A stretch of 64,000 nucleotides of DNA from the NCBI RefSeq assembly GCF_001411555.2, contig NC_049908.1:26884724-26948723 (forward strand). The letters run 5' to 3'. The notes under the pieces were generated by a model. That model made no database searches, was not told the origin of the DNA, and was given only the letters and a program-made list of their open reading frames with translations. The stretch comes from Juglans regia. Its lineage: Eukaryota > Streptophyta > Magnoliopsida > Fagales > Juglandaceae. The position numbers were made by a program, and so were the translations under genes. Positions 58,897 to 64,000 of the stretch are shown in pieces (position 1 is the first letter of the stretch; the number at the start of each line of letters is the position of its first letter).

Positions 58897-59085
58897 GGGT
58901 GAGTTTGGATGTTGAAGTGAGTTGAGTTGAGATGATAAAATATTATTAGAATATTATTTTTTAATATTATTATTATTTTGAGATTTGAAAAAGTTAAATT
59001 ATTTATTAGAATTTGTGTTAGAATTTGAAAAGTTGTAATGATGAGTTGAGATGAGTTGAGAATAATTGATGATCCAAACGAAGCC
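58897..59085 (+). mobile_element. Tourist-like MITE, GAGATGAG family, well-preserved copy
   Basis: The 189-bp element starts GGGTGAGTTTGGATGTTGAA and ends GATCCAAACGAAGCC, with TTA on both sides (58894-58896 and 59086-59088). The first about 70 bases are almost identical to the copy at 15321-15510. Confidence 0.85.
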
Positions 59086-59536
59086 TTAATCAAGGTCGGG
59101 AAACCTTAGGACTTGCTCGATCGATGTCTACCGCGCGCGCTGATCGATCGAACAGTAGTGCACGGTGACAATGCATGTCCCATGCAAGCTAGCTGCATGC
59201 ACTTTCCTCTTCGATCGGAACAGTAGTGCGCGCGTAATTCATAAGTACGTACGCACGAATAGAATAAATTAAGAGTGTTTTGCTACCTAGAAAAGTAGTA
59301 CTGCTTGCTTATAGCTAATTAAATTGCAACCCCTATTAATTTATGTAATCAATTATTCCTATGGTTGGTACAGAGATTATCCCCTAGCTAGATAGCTCAC
59401 TAGCTAGCATCTTACACTAACTATTCGAACGAACAATTTAAATCGCTAGTAAGATATTGAGCATGCATGGGTTCCACTGTACATAGGACTTCCCATCAAC
59501 GCCCTAGCTATAACCAATATCCATTAGTAGTACAAT

Positions 59537-59935
59537 AAGGGGTTGTTTGATAAACACATTGCATTTTAAAATTTCTTATAATTTGATCAATTCGGTCTAA
59601 ATATCACTCAAATATAAATATTTTTTAATGTTAAATTTTCAGCTTTTTTATCTAATCATTACTTACTCATTATAAATTTTTTAAATTTTTAAATAAAATA
59701 TAAAAAATAATTCAGTTTTTTTTAAATTATAAAACAAAAATAATATTAAGAAATTATATTCTAACAATATTTTAATTTTATAGTATTTTTATTCAATTTT
59801 TTTCCTCTTCTTTCCCAAAGCCCAATAAATTAAACATCTTAACTTAAATCATTTCACTACTATTCACAAACCATTTAACTAATATTCACAGATTTTTCAT
59901 ATCATAATCTCATTTCCCAATCATTCCCTAAATCA
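59537..59935 (-). mobile_element. Tourist-like MITE, diverged copy
   Basis: It begins near AAGGGGTTGTTTGATAAACA and ends near CCCAATCATTCCCTAAATCA. The interior is AT-rich with TTATCTAATCATTACTTACT. The ends are approximate. Confidence 0.45.
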
Positions 59936-60579
59936 ATTATATATAGAAGATCAATTCATTACAATTAGCTAGTAGTATGCATGGCATCAATCTTACGATA
60001 AATGTCTTATATTTTCTTGGTGGTATTTTTTAAATATATATTTATATTAGAATAAGATGATATATTAATTGGATAACTATCATGTAGGGCCATTATACAC
60101 ACTATATGTATCCGCCTCTATTCAAATTTAAGCCTTAAAAAGTTAAAATATAGATAAAAAATTTAAAACATGATCTCAATTAATTGTGCTGAGAGGTGCA
60201 CACAAATGGCCCTTAGATGCTAGGTTGCCCTCCAAATATTCCTAAAAAACTAGTGTCCCCTATTGTATTTTTTTTTTAATGTTAAAAAAACACATACACA
60301 TGACACAAATTCATTAGTGGTAATTTTTTTAAACATTTAAAAAAATAAAAAAGAAATAAAATGCACTATAAATCACTTTTGGATGACAACCAAGCATTTT
60401 TCATTATTTAAAGAATAATACATGATAAAGTTGATTTGAGAGAGAGAGAGAGAGAGAGAGATCATCAGCAGAAACTCGAAGTACTTGCAGAAGATCGACA
60501 GAATCATTAAGCATTGAACAACAAATTAAACATGATCCTAGCATACTCAGAGTTGAGACATAATCTGGAATGATTTTTC

Positions 60580-60619
<40 letters not shown>

Positions 60620-61106
60620 TATATCATATATGTAAGCATCAACAAACGCACCGACTTTTGCATAAAGCTAAAGCTAGCTTTAATTGGGTTGCCTCATTGG
60701 CCTAGCTAGGTAGCCCCGGCCACTTGAACTGTCTTTTCCAATGCTTGTTGGGGGTGAAGCTTTCATGCACAACCATCATGCTTTGCGTTTAAAAGTGGGG
60801 AAAAGCATATTATATAGAGCCAATATGTCAGTACTCCTACCCCCACCATGCATGGTCATTGCATGCATGCCCCGATCTCATACATCACAATTATTTGACA
60901 AAAATTATTAAGTACTGCTTTCAAAATAATATTGATGACATGATATTTTTATTTTATGACAACATGCTTCATATATGCATGCTATATAAGATAGAAATAA
61001 TATCATGTGTTTGTATTTCGAGCTGTTGCCTTAATAATTATTTAAAAGAAAAAATAAAGAATATTGGAGGAAGTCTACAATAGTACTAGGCAGGCAGGCA
61101 GGCAGA
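59936..61106. other. Intergenic region with (GA)n microsatellites
   Basis: (GA)n tracts lie at 60438-60462 and 60581-60615. No gene is recognised. Confidence 0.45.
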
Positions 61107-61109
61107 CAT

Positions 61110-61248
61110 CACTACAAGAAAAACGAGTATTTGTGATCATTTGTATACGATGAAAATGAATATTTGTAACGAAAATAGATTCATTTTAACTGGATATAGT
61201 CATTTTGCTGAAAATAACTAATCTTAAATAAACAATTTTCTTGTAATG
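61110..61248. mobile_element. Miniature CACTA-like element, 139 bp
   Basis: The left end is CACTACAAGAAAAACGAGTA. The right end, inverted, is CATTACAAGAAAATTGTTTA. The 3-bp duplication CAT flanks both sides (61107-61109 and 61249-61251). The interior has short inverted TATTTGTGATCA/TTTGTAACGAAAAT-type words. Confidence 0.7.
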
Positions 61249-62671
61249 CATGCATGCATGACTTGGGGGGTGGCCGGGGTCCTTAAGATCAGCAAAGCAC
61301 CAATTGATTTATAAATTTGGTGGTTGAAGAGGGCCGGTAAGGAGCAAACAGAGTCGAGGCAATGCCGGCAATGTTGTAGCACAAAGTTAAGGCAAAAGGG
61401 GGCCCTATGCATGGGATAAGTTCCTGTTGGAATGGAGTGGAAAGAGTGAGTCTTCTCGTTGGGGACATATGGGTTGTTGCTGGTTGGAGGAACATCACAT
61501 ATATATTGCTTTGTGCACGTGACATGATGTACGTCCTAGCTAGGTCTATCTAACCAGCTAGCTCATTGGCTCAAAATGCCTTGTATCATATATATTCCTA
61601 GCTAGATATATAATCATAGATGAAGTTTTCCATGATAATCAATTTATATATTCTCCCTGAATGTTATCATTCATGCATTATTGTATCCTTTAGAATAAAA
61701 GTTGCGGGGTCCAGATCTTTATATATATATATATATATTGGGAGGACTAGTACTGATATTTCATATATATATATATATTGGGAGGACTAGTACTGATATT
61801 TCATGATCCATATATATCTCCAATCATTTAACTTGGTAGACCCCAAGGGGCTGGATCATGTTAATTACGCCTTTTTAGTCAATTCTTATATCATTCATCC
61901 AGATGGAAGCTGCTAGACTTAAAAAAGAGAGATTAATATATATTCTGATTTCATATTCTTTTTTCATGCAATATCATATATAGTTTTATATATATATATA
62001 TATATATATATTTGCAAGTCTAAATGCAATAATAGAGTAGTGGGGAAAGAAGATTATAGATCCTATAGCATTAATTTTTCCCAGCCATGCATGGGATTTT
62101 TCCTTGATAGAAATTATGTTGATCATGTAGCCTGTCATTTGAGGCAATATTAATTAATTGTAGTCACTTGTAAAAAAAAAAAAAAAAAGTGCAAGAACAT
62201 GATGTTTTAGTACTAGTTCACGAAGTCTTGATCAATTTAATTCTTTTTCCCAAGTTGAATCCTAGCTATATAGGGAATAAAGTCTAATTAATTTCTGATC
62301 TAGATTAACTAGTCGTACCTAATTAATTGTTTGAATTTGCCGTACTCAAGTCATGAAAACACAAACCATGGTTGTGTGGTTGTAGTTTAATTGGCATGCA
62401 ACTCGATCGATCGTGAGCAGATCATGACACATTTTGAATTGTACTTTCTTTCCTTTTCGATTTAATTATTATTATTTATTTTCAAGTGATCTATTTATTA
62501 ATTCATCAATTAATTGCTAGCTTGTTGAGAATTTCGTATCAGATTCATAAATCTAGCCTAGCTAGATAGCTAGGTGGCTAAAATTTAGAGATCATGCAAG
62601 ATCAGCCAAGAGAATTTATTTATTTTAATTTTGACTTATGCAAAATTAGCTGAAAAGTCACAACATAGAGG

Positions 62672-62700
<29 letters not shown>
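61249..62700. other. Intergenic region with a 40-bp tandem duplication
   Basis: Apart from a moderately GC-rich island at 61260-61510 with no recognised gene, this is AT-rich DNA. GGAGGACTAGTACTGATATT with its (TA)n flank is tandemly repeated (61741-61780 and from 61781). Confidence 0.45.
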
Positions 62701-62704
<4 letters not shown>

Positions 62705-62705
<1 letters not shown>

Positions 62706-62880
62706 GAAAAGATATTTGTAATCTTAAATTGTGTAATTATCGCGTAATCGTTTTGAAAAAAAATAAATAAAATATAGGATTCACATGAAAAAATTTATTT
62801 TTTAAAAATAGACCACACTCTTTTTCAAAATAATTATGTGACGTTTACGCACTTCACAATTATATATAAAATTGCTCATA
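62705..62880. mobile_element. Palindromic MITE, CGTTTTGAAAA family, copy 3
   Basis: TATCGCGTAATCGTTTTGAA and the inverted CTTTTTCAAAATAATTATGT...TTTACGCACTTCACAATTAT surround an AT-rich centre. It matches the copies at 29285 and 35945 in layout and core words. Confidence 0.65.
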
Positions 62881-64000
62881 CATATATTGTCCTGCCGATG
62901 AGAATAATGGAGAGAATATATATATATATGTGTGTGTGTGTGTTGTGGCCCATGCCGAGCATTATTATTTATAAGGAAAATGGATTTTTGCGTGCAAATT
63001 AATTAAAATGGATTCCATCATCGATCTTGCACTGTTCAGTTGCCTTTTGAATGGAGAATTGAAGTGGCTCACAGCCACTGATCTATAAATATTAGCTAGC
63101 CATGCGACTTAAACACTTTGAAATTAATTATGAAGAGAAATGGAGAGGCGAGAGGCCGGCAGCTAGTACTACTACTTCATTAAATTTCACCCTATATAGT
63201 TTATATATCGATCTTTGTCCATGCATGAAAGCAGCTTTTTCAATCACCAAGACAGTAAAATAAAAAAGATCTCTGAAATCATTATGTTTTTAAGGTCTTA
63301 AATATTGTTAAAGATTTGGGATTTATATATATTAATAGCAATTAAACATGCTTAATGCATCATCATGTGTTTAGATTAAGAATTATTAAGTAGATTTTTT
63401 ATGAGGTATTTATTTTTTATTTTTTGGAATTTGTAAAACTAGTGGGGCTAGCTTAATTGAGATACTTTTTGTGAAAAATGAGATTATGTAACTTTGTTTT
63501 TATAACTTTGTGGAGTTATTTTGAATATTTTAATTTATATATTTTTAATCACAAAAACTAGAAAGATATATTATTAGATAATAATTTTTTTCTTATGAAA
63601 TTAAGTTAGGTTTGGTCGTCATCAGATCAAAATGGTTTGAATTAAATGATATAATAAAATAAATTTAAAAATAATTTTGAATCCCAACATAAACTTTTAT
63701 TATTGTGAGTGTCAAAGAGAGGGCGATGCCCATCACTAATTAATTTGTAACAAGAAAAATGTTGCTTTGTCCATTTAAGAAAAATATTTTTTAATTATTT
63801 TTTTTAATTTTTTATTTAATAGTTAAGAAAGTAACTATTAGTGTATTAATATATTTTTTTATATTTTTTAAAATTATTTTAAAATGATAAAAAAATAAGA
63901 ATAAAAAAATTAAAAAAAATAAAAATGAAAATTTAAACTAACGGTCAAAATGAGCGGCGGCAGCGTATCACCGCTCTTTGTAACGATAACGTCGATCGAT
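62881..64000. other. AT-rich intergenic end of the window
   Basis: No gene is seen. (TA)n(TG)n lies at 62918-62943 and a copy of the dispersed poly-T/AT repeat at about 63770-63940. Confidence 0.45.

Noticed and set aside
61224..61525. Overlapping minus-strand frames in the GC-richer island after the mini-CACTA
   Set aside because: No domain was recognised, and no known plant microRNA sequence was recognised by eye.

Overview
This is nuclear DNA of a woody eudicot. The window is AT-rich, its genes have spliced plant structures (GT-AG introns) and it is crowded with plant transposons. One abundant small element family (TTTGGAT...GAGATGAGATGA, TTA target duplications) together with the general sequence style suggests Fagales, probably Juglandaceae (walnut/pecan group). 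That placement is inference only.

Four protein genes can be supported. They are an intronless ZRK/ZED1-type receptor-like pseudokinase (1986-2978, minus), a four-exon xyloglucan endotransglucosylase/hydrolase closest to XTH6 (30492-31677, plus), the FANCL ubiquitin E3 ligase of the Fanconi anaemia DNA-crosslink repair pathway (36639 to at least 41044, minus, 10 coding exons resolved, the 5' coding exon not), and a class II HD-Zip transcription factor close to HAT22/HAT9 (54093-55269, minus, three exons). XTH6 and FANCL are neighbouring loci in Arabidopsis (AT5G65730 and AT5G65740, from memory), so this pair looks like conserved microsynteny.

The rest is mostly mobile DNA. From the left: a decayed Ty1/copia 3' end with one complete LTR (3880-5313), a probable LTR remnant (6180-7050), a 6.0-kb CACTA transposon with TSD AAT that carries pieces of a PP2C phosphatase gene (7803-13833), three Tourist/PIF-Harbinger-like MITEs placed end to end, the middle one containing a 1.4-kb minisatellite (15321-17434), and a 6.4-kb CACTA transposon with TSD TAT (17768-24209). 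That second CACTA element is filled with the 12-bp palindrome ACGTTCGAACGT and carries a 394-aa 'putative plant transposon protein' ORF. Then come two TRIM elements, XTH6, a LINE-type RNase H fragment split by a second minisatellite-bearing MITE, FANCL, a short retroposon with a 17-bp target duplication, a 2.2-kb LTR-like element, a LINE reverse-transcriptase tail, HAT22, and finally a gene-poor region with a LINE 3' fragment, several MITEs and many (TA)n and (GA)n microsatellites.

The host genes do not form a pathway. No rRNA, tRNA, CRISPR, phage or organelle features were seen. The less ordinary material is in the transposons: gene capture, dispersed palindromic arrays with E2F-like sites inside one CACTA element, VNTR-bearing MITEs, and a MITE whose precise removal would restore a reading frame.
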